Assembly: GCA_024276995.1 (NCBI GenBank)
Contig: JAJRWB010000044.1
Coordinates: forward strand, 79,000 to 142,999
Direction: 5' to 3'
DNA: 64,000 nt
Source: Candidatus Eiseniibacteriota bacterium
GTDB lineage: Bacteria > Orphanbacterota > Orphanbacteria > Orphanbacterales > Orphanbacteraceae
The position numbers and the translations under genes are program-made. How positions within the stretch are numbered: position 1 is the stretch's first letter; the number at the start of each line of letters is the position of its first letter. The notes under the pieces are model-generated. The model searched no databases, had not been told where the DNA came from, and saw only the letters and a list, made by a program, of their open reading frames with translations. Shown piece after piece: positions 34,722-45,394 of the stretch.

Positions 34722-35576
34722 CTACGCCTCCCCCCTTCCCGCGAGACATTCTCGAATCGCCCGTTCCACGAGAACGCCGGTCACACGCCTCCGGTACGCC
34801 GCGCTCCCCCTCTGATCGGTGATCGGTTCGGCGGCATCCCGGGCGAGGCGTCCCGCCTTCTCGATCGCCTCGTCGTGCACCGCACCGCCGACGAGCGCCG
34901 CTTCCGCCTTCACCGCCCGGCGCGGCGTCGGCGCCACCGCGCCGAGGGCGATCCGCGCCGCGGTGCAGCGCTCCCCCTCCATCTCGAGGCGCGCCGCCGC
35001 ACTCGCGATGGCGATATCACCCGCCACGCGCCCGATCTTGAGGAAGGATGTTCGTGCCGGCGTCGCCGGCGTCGAAGCAACCGGGAAGCGGACCTCCACG
35101 AGGAGGTCGCCGCCGAGAACCGACTCGCGCGGCCCGGTGAAGAAGTGCCCGAGAGCCACCTCGCGGCGCCCCTTCGCGCCGGCGATCACGCAGCGCGCGT
35201 CGAGCACGAGAAGGACGGGCGCCAAGTCGGCGGATGGGACGGCTCCGGCGAGGTTCCCGCCCACCGTCGCCATGTTCCGGATCTGCACCGACGCGAAGTG
35301 CGCGGCGCATCGGCGGAGAAGACCGCCCTCGGCGCGCGCGAGATCGGCGCTCCGCTCGAGATCGCGTACCGTCGTGCCGGCGCCGAGGATGACCTCGTCT
35401 TTTTCGATCCGGATGTACCGGAAAAGCCGCCGCACATCGACGACGAAATCGCAAGGGTCGTCCTCGCAGATCAGATCGGTGCCGCCGGCGAGATACCGGC
35501 CGCGACCGGCACCCTCACCCATCAGCCGAAGCGCCTCCTCCTCCGACGAGGGACGATAGTACTCGGCGATTGCCAT
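34722..35576 (-). CDS. Molybdenum hydroxylase, FAD-binding subunit
   Basis: The 284-residue protein has the FAD signatures of this family: YLAGGTDLI near residue 28 and NMATVGGNLAGAVPSADLAP near 100, plus the C-terminal CO-dehydrogenase-flavoprotein domain (KIGRVAGDIAIASAAARL). It passes electrons to an acceptor such as NAD or a ferredoxin. The ATG at 35576 is preceded by GGAAGGAA. It is the first of the three subunits; the SLC12-type carrier lies 152 bases upstream across an inverted repeat. Confidence 0.93.
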   Translation of the reverse strand: MAIAEYYRPSSEEEALRLMGEGAGRGRYLAGGTDLICEDDPCDFVVDVRRLFRYIRIEKDEVILGAGTTVRDLERSADLARAEGGLLRRCAAHFASVQIRNMATVGGNLAGAVPSADLAPVLLVLDARCVIAGAKGRREVALGHFFTGPRESVLGGDLLVEVRFPVASTPATPARTSFLKIGRVAGDIAIASAAARLEMEGERCTAARIALGAVAPTPRRAVKAEAALVGGAVHDEAIEKAGRLARDAAEPITDQRGSAAYRRRVTGVLVERAIRECLAGRGEA

Positions 35577-35628
35577 GCTTGATTCCTTCCTTCCGCCGGG
35601 AAACCCCGTCTGGCCGAAGAGTGGCCGG

Positions 35629-35653
35629 CCGGTTCCGAAAAAACCGGAACCGG
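35629..35653. repeat. Inverted repeat between the carrier and hydroxylase genes
   Basis: CCGGTTCCG (35629-35637) and CGGAACCGG (35645-35653) form a perfect nine-base stem with a seven-base A-rich loop. There is no T run after the stem in the leftward direction, so it is not a standard terminator. It may adjust expression of the hydroxylase genes relative to the carrier, or be an operator. Confidence 0.5.
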
Positions 35654-35728
35654 GTGGTCGAGCTGAAGTTACCATCACTCCACCGGTGAGGGGAAGCGAT
35701 TCCGGCGGGGGGTGTGGTTTTCCAAGGA

Positions 35729-38266
35729 TTAGGCCGAAGGGCGGTACCCCTTCTCTTCCGCGGCGGCGAGGGCGCGCCGGTGTCGCTCCATGGCGGCTTC
35801 GAGTTTGCGTCTCGCGTCCCGATCGGCCACGCGAGCCTCATTGCAAGCGGCGCGTCGTTCGTCCGGTTTCTCGCCGGCGTCTTCCTTTCCTTTCGAGTCG
35901 TCATCGGAGGAGCGTGCTTTTTCCAGACGTTTCGCGGCCGTTTCGGCTTCTTTCCGCGCCTTTCCGAGATCCTTTTCGGCGGCGCGGAGTCTCTCCACCG
36001 CCGCGGCCAGCGCCGCCGGCTCCCCTTCATCCGGTTCGGCGATGAGCGGGATGTCTTCCGCCGCGATCGAAAGGGCGACCACCGGGAGGCGCGTCAGCAT
36101 CTCCTCGAGCCGTTCGCCGAAGGGGTCGACCGGCTGGTTTCCTCGAAGGGTAAAGGGAACGAAGACGATACCGGCATCGGCGGAATACTCCACCATCCGA
36201 TCGAGGTTCGCCTCGTCCACGATGATCGATTCCGCCTCGATACGGACTCTTTCCAGAGTCGCATCGAGCTGCTCCTTCGCCTTCTCCTCGCTCTTCTTCC
36301 GCCTCGGCGCGAGGACGCGGATCTTCGCATCGCGCCAGTCGGCGGTCCGGGTCATCAGGTAGGCGAGCAATAGGTTGAGATGGCTCGTCGCGCCCTCCCA
36401 CCACCAGACATCGATTCTCCGTTCGGCCACCGGGCGCGCGATCAGTTCGTTCCACTCGTCTTTTTCGCTGTCGAGGACGACGACATTGCGCCCGAGGCGA
36501 AGCGATTCGCGGAGATGGCGGCCGTACAACCGCTCGTGGGAAGGATCTGCCTCGTCGGGAAGCTGGTCGAGCCAGTTGAGCAGCACGATGTTCGCCTTCA
36601 TCGGGCCGATCCCGTAGCACTGGAGAAGCTGTTCGAGCCCGGTGCGCACATCGTCCGCGCCGACGACGAGCGGAAAGGCGCTCACGCCCATGGCGGCGAG
36701 GTCCTTTTCCAACACCGCCCGACGCTCCTTCTTTTCGCGCTCCACGGCGTCTTTCTCCCCCGTGACGATTTCCACCGCCGTGGTGAGACCGCTCCCTCCC
36801 TCGATCCACGACGCGAAACGGAGAACGTGCTCGCGACGCTCGTTGCTGCTGGTGAACGCGAGGATCTGCGGGCGCCAGTCGCGCTCGTGGGCCGTGCCCG
36901 ACGCCATGGCGAAGAGATCGTCCCGTATCCGCTTGAAGAGGTACGCGTGGCTGCTGTCCGCCCACCGGGCCGGGCCGGCGGTGCGCTTCAGGTAGTGATA
37001 GATCGCGAAAAGGAGCGACACGCTGACGACACCGGCCGCCGGGTTGATGGCGAGCATCACACCGAGACAGCCGAGGGCGCCGAAAAGGCTGAGCCGCCTG
37101 TCGAACCAGCGGAACCGGGGACGGAACGCCGGGGACGACGCGCGCGCTTCGTAGTAGGTGGCGTAGTTCAAAAGGCCGTACGAGATGAGAAAGAACATCG
37201 AGACGATCGGCGCGATCACGTTCAGGTTGCCCAGAGCGATGGTGAGAAACGCGATTCCCGCCGAGAGGAGGATGCCGCGCCGCGGGTTGTTCGATCCGCC
37301 GACGCCCGCGGCGAACGGCTGAAGGAAAGGGACGATCCGGTCGGCGGCGAGCGCCTGCAGAATGCGCGGCGCGCCGAGGAAGGAAGCCATCGCCGACGAA
37401 AGCGTGGCGGCGATCACGCCCGCGTCGATCATCGATCCCCACGGCGTCGCGCGGCGCATCGCCTCGTAGTCGCGCACCAGCTCGGCGCCGGGAAGGGCGC
37501 CGGCGAAGAGGATCGCCGCGCCGAAGTAGACCACCATCGAAAGGCCGACCGCCAGGAAGGTGCCCATCGGGATGCTCCTTCCCGGATTCTTCAGATCTCC
37601 CGAGAGACTGACGCCCTGGGTGAACCCGGTGACCGCCGGAAAGAAGATGGCGAAAAGAACCCAGAATCCGGGACCGCCCGCCGGTGCGGCGAGGTTCGAC
37701 GAGAAGGTAACGCGGTCGAAGGCGCCGATGCTCCCGGCGGCGAACGCGACGATCGCCGCGCCGAGCACCGCCATGACGACGAACTGGAGGCGTGTCGCCA
37801 CGTCGGCGCCGAGCCAGGCGAAAAGGAAGATCACGCCCCCCGCGCCCGCCGCGATGATTCGAGCCGCCCCGGCGGGTGCGCCGGCGATTCCCGCCACCGC
37901 CTCGCCGAAACCGATACAGTAAAAAGCGATCGACACCGCCTGGGCGAGGAAGAGGACGATGCCGATGGCACCGCCGAACTCGACGCCGAGGGTGCGGGAG
38001 ATGAGGTAGTAGTCGCCTCCCCCCTTGACGCGGAAATTCGTCGCGATCGCGGAAAGTGAGATGCTCGTGAGAACGGAGATGGCGTTGGCGAGCGCGATGA
38101 TCAACAGCGTCTGGACGAGTCCCGCCGCACCGACGACGTAACCGAGCCGCCGGAAGAGGATGATCCCGAGAATCGTGAGCACACTCGGCGTGAAGACGCC
38201 TGCGAAGGTGCCGAGCGTACCGCCTCGTCGTCTCGCGCCGATCTTTGCCCGGCCCCCCCCGCTCAG
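35729..38266 (-). CDS. SLC12-type cation-chloride cotransporter-like carrier (APC superfamily), CTG start proposed
   Basis: About 845 residues. The N-terminal half has around twelve membrane helices of the APC/SLC12 fold, with the family opening LGTFAGVFTPSVLTILG, NFRVKGGGDYYLISR and FFPAVTGFTQGVSLSGDLKNP. A soluble SLC12 C-terminal domain follows (about 420-740), then a 100-residue Ala/Glu/Lys/Arg coiled tail that is unusual for the family. The first ATG/GTG/TTG codon (GTG, 38182) falls inside the conserved opening, so the real start must be upstream. CTG at 38266, overlapping the stop of the YgfK-like gene as CTGA, is the only sensible choice I see; an eight-base G run (38253-38260) follows it and could also hide an indel. 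The transported ion or solute is unknown. Confidence 0.8.
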   Translation of the reverse strand: MSGGGRAKIGARRRGGTLGTFAGVFTPSVLTILGIILFRRLGYVVGAAGLVQTLLIIALANAISVLTSISLSAIATNFRVKGGGDYYLISRTLGVEFGGAIGIVLFLAQAVSIAFYCIGFGEAVAGIAGAPAGAARIIAAGAGGVIFLFAWLGADVATRLQFVVMAVLGAAIVAFAAGSIGAFDRVTFSSNLAAPAGGPGFWVLFAIFFPAVTGFTQGVSLSGDLKNPGRSIPMGTFLAVGLSMVVYFGAAILFAGALPGAELVRDYEAMRRATPWGSMIDAGVIAATLSSAMASFLGAPRILQALAADRIVPFLQPFAAGVGGSNNPRRGILLSAGIAFLTIALGNLNVIAPIVSMFFLISYGLLNYATYYEARASSPAFRPRFRWFDRRLSLFGALGCLGVMLAINPAAGVVSVSLLFAIYHYLKRTAGPARWADSSHAYLFKRIRDDLFAMASGTAHERDWRPQILAFTSSNERREHVLRFASWIEGGSGLTTAVEIVTGEKDAVEREKKERRAVLEKDLAAMGVSAFPLVVGADDVRTGLEQLLQCYGIGPMKANIVLLNWLDQLPDEADPSHERLYGRHLRESLRLGRNVVVLDSEKDEWNELIARPVAERRIDVWWWEGATSHLNLLLAYLMTRTADWRDAKIRVLAPRRKKSEEKAKEQLDATLERVRIEAESIIVDEANLDRMVEYSADAGIVFVPFTLRGNQPVDPFGERLEEMLTRLPVVALSIAAEDIPLIAEPDEGEPAALAAAVERLRAAEKDLGKARKEAETAAKRLEKARSSDDDSKGKEDAGEKPDERRAACNEARVADRDARRKLEAAMERHRRALAAAEEKGYRPSA

Positions 38267-40269
38267 AACCGGTCCCTTTCGAGGAGGGCGGAAAGGTACG
38301 ACGTTCCTTCCGCCGCGGCGAGCCCGCTAATGACGAACCGGATTTTCTGGTAGAGGCCGAGCCGGACGACGTGCCCTTCGTCGAGAGCACCGAAAAGGCG
38401 CGTCTCCGACGGCTCGGGCGAGTCGCCGGTGAACACCGTCTCCACCCCTCCCTCGCGGAAGATCCGCTCGCCACCGCCCGCCCGGCACTCGCCCCGCCGG
38501 TCGCCGAACCGCGCGTCCACCACGAGCATCGACCCCCGGCGCTCGAAGAAGAAACCGTCGCCGCCGTCCTTCTCGAAGCTCGCGCGGCTCGAGAAGATCC
38601 GCGGCTTCTTCACCTGAGGGCCTCCTTCTTCCGGGCAGAAGACGTCGCAGTTGCCGCAGTCGTTGCAAAGGTCCGCCATGTTGGCGATCTGCCGCTCGGG
38701 CTTCTTTCCCGTGCCCACGGCGAGAGCGATCTCCTTTCCGAAGGAGACGAGCTTCCCGTCCGCCACGACGAGGTCGCGGTATCTCACTTCCCCCGGCTCG
38801 AGAGACCAGGAGAAGTTCGCGTTATTCGGGCAGACGGGGATGCACTTGTCGCAGTTGATGCAGTCGAACAGCTCGAGCTTCGCGGTCGTCTTCTTCGGCG
38901 GTTTTCGGTTTTTCGCCGCCCGGTACCGCTCATCCTCCAGGGCGAGCGCCGCCGCCCTCCTATGATTGATGAGTGAAGCGTCCGCCACGGCGCGATCGTC
39001 CGCCGGATCGGCGTCCGCCCCCGCCGAGCGAAGGATGAACTCGCGAACCGTCCTCGCGCCCGCCTTCTTCATGGCGGCGACGAGAGCGTCCTGGTACGCC
39101 GATAACCGTCCGTACCCTCCCACCTTCAGCAGGTCGGTGCACGCCGTCACCGGCGTCATGCCGCACGAGACGGCGGCGGCGTAGTTGCGCGCATCGATGC
39201 CGGCGGAGAACGACACGACAAGATCGGCGCCGACCGTCTCGCGAAAGCGCCCGGCGAGACCGAGGGAGAGCACGTGGAGCGGCCGGCCCGAGAGGTACAT
39301 CGACTCCTCGCCCGGGAAGAAATCCTTGTGGTTCTTCACGAAAAGGGTGTTCGTGAACTTGGCGCCCACCATGAGGCCACGCCTCTTTCCGCTCGCGCGA
39401 AGAGACCGGATCAGGTCGACCCCCTCGTCGAACGTCGGGTCGTGATCGAACGGCTCTTTCGGGATCTCGATCTCGTCGTATCCGAGGGTGCCGCGCACCA
39501 GGTCGGTCACCTCCTCGTACCCCATGAGCGTCGGGTTCATCTTCACGACGACATGGAAGCCGTACTCCTCCATCAGGTGCTCGCAGATCGACTCGATCTC
39601 GTTCGGCGGGCATCCGTGAAACGTGGAGAGGGTAACGCACTCCGAGAGGCGCTCCGGCACGTCGATGCCGGCGACAAATTCCATCTCCCGCGGCAGACCG
39701 GCGCGAAGTTCCCGGCGGATCTCGTCGTACTCCGCCGATGCGTTGAGCATGGTGCGAAGGAAGCGGCGCACCTTTGCGCTCCGGATGCCGTCGAGATCGT
39801 AGCCGACACTCGTGTCGAAGAGGACGTCGGCGGCGCCGACTTCGAGCCGCTCGGGGATCCCCATCGCCGGGAGCGCGGCGATCAGGTAGCGCGCCTTGGC
39901 GTACTCGTGGGCCGACAGGTGAACGGGAAGCTCCTGCGACCACTCGACGTTGAAGCCGACCGTCGCCATGTCGATACACGGCCGGGTCAGCTCGAGGGCG
40001 TCGTTCACCTGCACCGTTTTCAATTCGAGAATCCGCCCGCCGGCGAGGAAGGCGAGCGCGATGTTCTGCGCGAGTTGGGTGTGAGGCCCGGCGGCGGGAC
40101 CGGCGGGTGTCGAAGCGCGCTCGCCGTGAAAGCTCACCGAAAGATCAAAACCGCCGCTCCCTTCGTAGAAGCGCCGCACGTCGAGATCGAACACCGCCCT
40201 GTCGCGATCGTACTGCGAAGACGCGCGCCGCAGCAGCACGGAAAGCGGCAGCGGATGCAGTTCGCTCAT
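38263..40269 (-). CDS. YgfK-like Fe-S oxidoreductase
   Basis: The 668-residue protein matches the YgfK group (once called putative selenate reductase subunit): MSELHPLPLSVLLRRASSQY at the start, a dihydroorotate-dehydrogenase-like barrel (LELKTVQVND, LSTFHGCPPNEIESI, VVKMNPTLMGYEEV, FSAGIDARNYAAAVSCGM), the ERYRAAKNRKPPKK-type linker, then two [4Fe-4S] motifs (CINCDKCIPVC at 470-480 and CNDCGNCDVFC at 535-545). It is shorter than E. coli YgfK (about 1030 residues), and I see no GxGxxG dinucleotide site. YgfK is genetically linked to purine and selenium-dependent molybdenum hydroxylases, which fits the genes downstream. The ATG follows GGGGAGGGGG. Confidence 0.82.
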   Translation of the reverse strand: MSELHPLPLSVLLRRASSQYDRDRAVFDLDVRRFYEGSGGFDLSVSFHGERASTPAGPAAGPHTQLAQNIALAFLAGGRILELKTVQVNDALELTRPCIDMATVGFNVEWSQELPVHLSAHEYAKARYLIAALPAMGIPERLEVGAADVLFDTSVGYDLDGIRSAKVRRFLRTMLNASAEYDEIRRELRAGLPREMEFVAGIDVPERLSECVTLSTFHGCPPNEIESICEHLMEEYGFHVVVKMNPTLMGYEEVTDLVRGTLGYDEIEIPKEPFDHDPTFDEGVDLIRSLRASGKRRGLMVGAKFTNTLFVKNHKDFFPGEESMYLSGRPLHVLSLGLAGRFRETVGADLVVSFSAGIDARNYAAAVSCGMTPVTACTDLLKVGGYGRLSAYQDALVAAMKKAGARTVREFILRSAGADADPADDRAVADASLINHRRAAALALEDERYRAAKNRKPPKKTTAKLELFDCINCDKCIPVCPNNANFSWSLEPGEVRYRDLVVADGKLVSFGKEIALAVGTGKKPERQIANMADLCNDCGNCDVFCPEEGGPQVKKPRIFSSRASFEKDGGDGFFFERRGSMLVVDARFGDRRGECRAGGGERIFREGGVETVFTGDSPEPSETRLFGALDEGHVVRLGLYQKIRFVISGLAAAEGTSYLSALLERDRF

Positions 40270-40317
40270 GGCCGTTCCCCCTCCCCGGTCGGACTCGTTC
40301 GAACCGCCTGGAACCTG

Positions 40318-40346
40318 ATTATGATCGGCCGATCGTGCGTCGTCCA
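40318..40346 (-). promoter_or_regulatory. Promoter candidate for the YgfK-carrier-hydroxylase cluster, with palindrome
   Basis: On the minus strand, TGGACG (40346-40341), 17 bases and CATAAT (40323-40318). The spacer contains the perfect palindrome GATCGGCCGATC (40323-40334), which could be an operator for the cluster. GATCG is common in this genome, so the palindrome may be chance. Confidence 0.4.
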
Positions 40347-40418
40347 GTCCTGTTCGTCGAGGGGACGTCCCCTTCCGCCGGCTATCACCGCTCTTGCCGC
40401 CCCCCCCTTTTCCCCGCC

Positions 40419-40478
40419 TTTCGCCCGCGCGGCACATGCTGTATCTTGTGGGGGTGAATCAAACGGTCCCTGGGGACC
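40419..40478 (+). promoter_or_regulatory. Possible acnA promoter and leader palindrome
   Basis: TTTCGC (40419-40424), 17 bases and TATCTT (40442-40447) form a weak promoter about 65 bases before acnA. Just after the expected transcript start, GGTCCC and GGGACC (40465-40478) form a six-base stem with a two-base loop, which could protect the 5' end or bind a regulator. Confidence 0.3.
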
Positions 40479-40511
40479 TTCAACCGACGCGCACGACCTT
40501 CGGAGGATCTC

Positions 40512-43202
<2,691 letters not shown>

Positions 43203-43318
43203 CCGTTCGGCGGCGGTTGCCCGGAAGGCGCGGCGGATCACCTCGCCCGCGAAACGCCTGTTTCGACGACGAAAACCGGTCTTGCGGCCGGACGGAAATC
43301 TATGCAAGGAGTGAATCG

Positions 43319-45361
43319 ATGCATCTCATTGAGCCGGCGCGGTGGAAGAAGGGCGTCCGCCCGGAAGATCTCTTAAGAGCGGGAGAGAACGATCCGGCCC
43401 GCCGTGACGGGAACGAAAGCGCCGTCGTCCGCGGCAGGGCGCTCATCTTTCACGACCCGGCGCGCCCGGGAAAGAAGCTCGACGCCATCGACACCGACCA
43501 GATCACCCCGGCGAAGGATTGCGTCTCCACGAGCCTCGAGAAGCTCGACGAACGGTGGAAAGCGGGCGCCTTCCGTTACCTGATGCCCGATTTCCGCGAA
43601 AGGGTTCATCGGGGCGAGAACTTCATCGTCGCCGGCGACCGCTTCGCCATCGGGTCGTCGAGGGAAATGAGCCCCGCCGGTCTCAAGGCGATCGCCGCCG
43701 AGGCGGACCTCGAGATGGTGATCCTGTGCGGCGCGAATATGGGCGACATTTTCCGCCGGAACGCGCTCAACCTGGGGCTTCACGTGGCGCAGTCGGTCGA
43801 GGCGGTGGCCGACGCGCGCGACGGCGACGAGTTCTCTTTCGACACGAAAACGCGACAGATCACCAACGAGACGCAGGGGAAGACGTACACGCCGATCCCT
43901 CTCACCGGAAAGGAAGAGGAGATCCGCCGTTCGGGAGGGATCTTCGCCGTGGGGAGGCGGGAATTCGCCCGGTCGGCGGCGATGAAACCGGTGATCGAGT
44001 GGCCCGACGGCGCCGACGCCGACCGGCTCACCACCACCGAGCAGATCGTGTGGGCCCACCGTGTCGATCGCGACGCCGCCGTCGAACCGGGGGGCACGTA
44101 CCGCCTCTTCGCCGACCTCCTCCCCGCCTCGGACGGCACCGCCCCCTTCTCGATCCACACGTTCCAGGAAATCACGGGGGGCGATACGATCCATCCCCGC
44201 CAGATCGCCATCGCGAGCGACCACTTCGTCTTCACCGGGAAGGAACAGGACGATCTGCAGACCGCAATCTCCAGACAGTTCGTGCAGAAAGAAGGAATCG
44301 GAAAGCCATACATCGCCGAGCCGGGGGACGGCATTTTTCACTTCTATTTCCCCGAACAGGGACTCGTCTACCCGGGACAGTTCATCCCGGGCGCCGATTC
44401 CCACACGAGAACGTACGGCGCGTACGGCGCTCTCGCCGTCGGTGTCGGTTCCACCGCCCTCGGCTTCGGCTGGTCGACAGGTTATATCTATTTCACCCTG
44501 GCGAACCAGCGCCGGGTGACGTTCACCGGCTCGCTCCGGCCGTGGGTGAGCGGGAAGGATATCGTTCTCGCCCTCCTCGCGCACTGGGGGGAGGAGCAGT
44601 CGAAAGGGATGTGCGTCGAGTTGGTCGACGCCGATCGGCAGCTCCCGATCGCCTATCGCCACACGATCGCGAACATGATGGCCGAGGCGGAGGCGCAATG
44701 CGGCATCTTCGCGCCCGACGAGATCACGGAGGGGTGGTACCGTTCGCGGGGGATGACCGACCTCCCCTACCCGATGATCCGCCCCGGGAAGAAGGCGCAT
44801 TACGAGATCGACGAAACGTTCGACCTCGCCCGAGTAACGCCGCTCATCGCGAAGCCGTCGCATCCGTCGAACGGCGTCGATGCCGAGGAGGTGGCGAACG
44901 AGAAGATCGCTTTCGACAAGGCGTACATCGGTTCGTGCACGAACGGCGGTTACGACGACCTCCTCCAGGCGGCCCTCGTGATCCGCGCGGCGCGCGACAC
45001 GGGACACTCGCAGGCGAAGTGCGAGTTTCTCGTTTTTCCCGGTTCGCGCGGCGTGGCGGGAAAGATCCACGAGGCCGACCCGCGCCTCGGCGGCGAATCG
45101 ATCGCGGCGGTGTTCGAAGGGATCGGTGGGAAGATCCGCGAATCGTGGTGCGGGCCGTGTTTCGGCCAGGGACCGGACGCCCTCGCCGAGGGGGAGCGGG
45201 CGATCGCCACGTTCAACCGGAACTGGCGAAACCGGATGGGCATCGGCGGCGAAGGGTTCCTGGCGAGCCCGGCGGTGGTCGCCTCTTCCGCGCTCCTCGG
45301 CTATATGGCCCCCCCCTCGAGACTCGGCCTCGAGTGGGACGCGGATCTTTTCGGTATTTAG
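43319..45361 (+). CDS. Aconitase-superfamily hydratase with swapped domain order (LeuD-like then LeuC-like)
   Basis: The 680-residue protein has a swivel domain first (residues about 35-190: DAIDTDQITPAKDCVS, DRFAIGSSREMSP) and the cluster-binding domains second (about 260-670: GADSHTRTYGAYGALAVG, Cys540 in GSCTNGGYDD, Cys611 and Cys614 in CGPCFGQG). This is the reverse of AcnA and of a plain LeuC-LeuD fusion; it resembles AcnB without its N-terminal HEAT-like domain. It should dehydrate and rehydrate a tri- or dicarboxylic hydroxy acid; candidates are isopropylmalate, homocitrate, methylcitrate or citrate. The ATG has AAGGAG seven bases upstream. Its position after acnA suggests a related or backup step. 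Confidence 0.85.
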   Translation: MHLIEPARWKKGVRPEDLLRAGENDPARRDGNESAVVRGRALIFHDPARPGKKLDAIDTDQITPAKDCVSTSLEKLDERWKAGAFRYLMPDFRERVHRGENFIVAGDRFAIGSSREMSPAGLKAIAAEADLEMVILCGANMGDIFRRNALNLGLHVAQSVEAVADARDGDEFSFDTKTRQITNETQGKTYTPIPLTGKEEEIRRSGGIFAVGRREFARSAAMKPVIEWPDGADADRLTTTEQIVWAHRVDRDAAVEPGGTYRLFADLLPASDGTAPFSIHTFQEITGGDTIHPRQIAIASDHFVFTGKEQDDLQTAISRQFVQKEGIGKPYIAEPGDGIFHFYFPEQGLVYPGQFIPGADSHTRTYGAYGALAVGVGSTALGFGWSTGYIYFTLANQRRVTFTGSLRPWVSGKDIVLALLAHWGEEQSKGMCVELVDADRQLPIAYRHTIANMMAEAEAQCGIFAPDEITEGWYRSRGMTDLPYPMIRPGKKAHYEIDETFDLARVTPLIAKPSHPSNGVDAEEVANEKIAFDKAYIGSCTNGGYDDLLQAALVIRAARDTGHSQAKCEFLVFPGSRGVAGKIHEADPRLGGESIAAVFEGIGGKIRESWCGPCFGQGPDALAEGERAIATFNRNWRNRMGIGGEGFLASPAVVASSALLGYMAPPSRLGLEWDADLFGI

Positions 45362-45394
45362 CGGCGCGCCGAAGAGAGGCCGGCGCCGCGCGGC

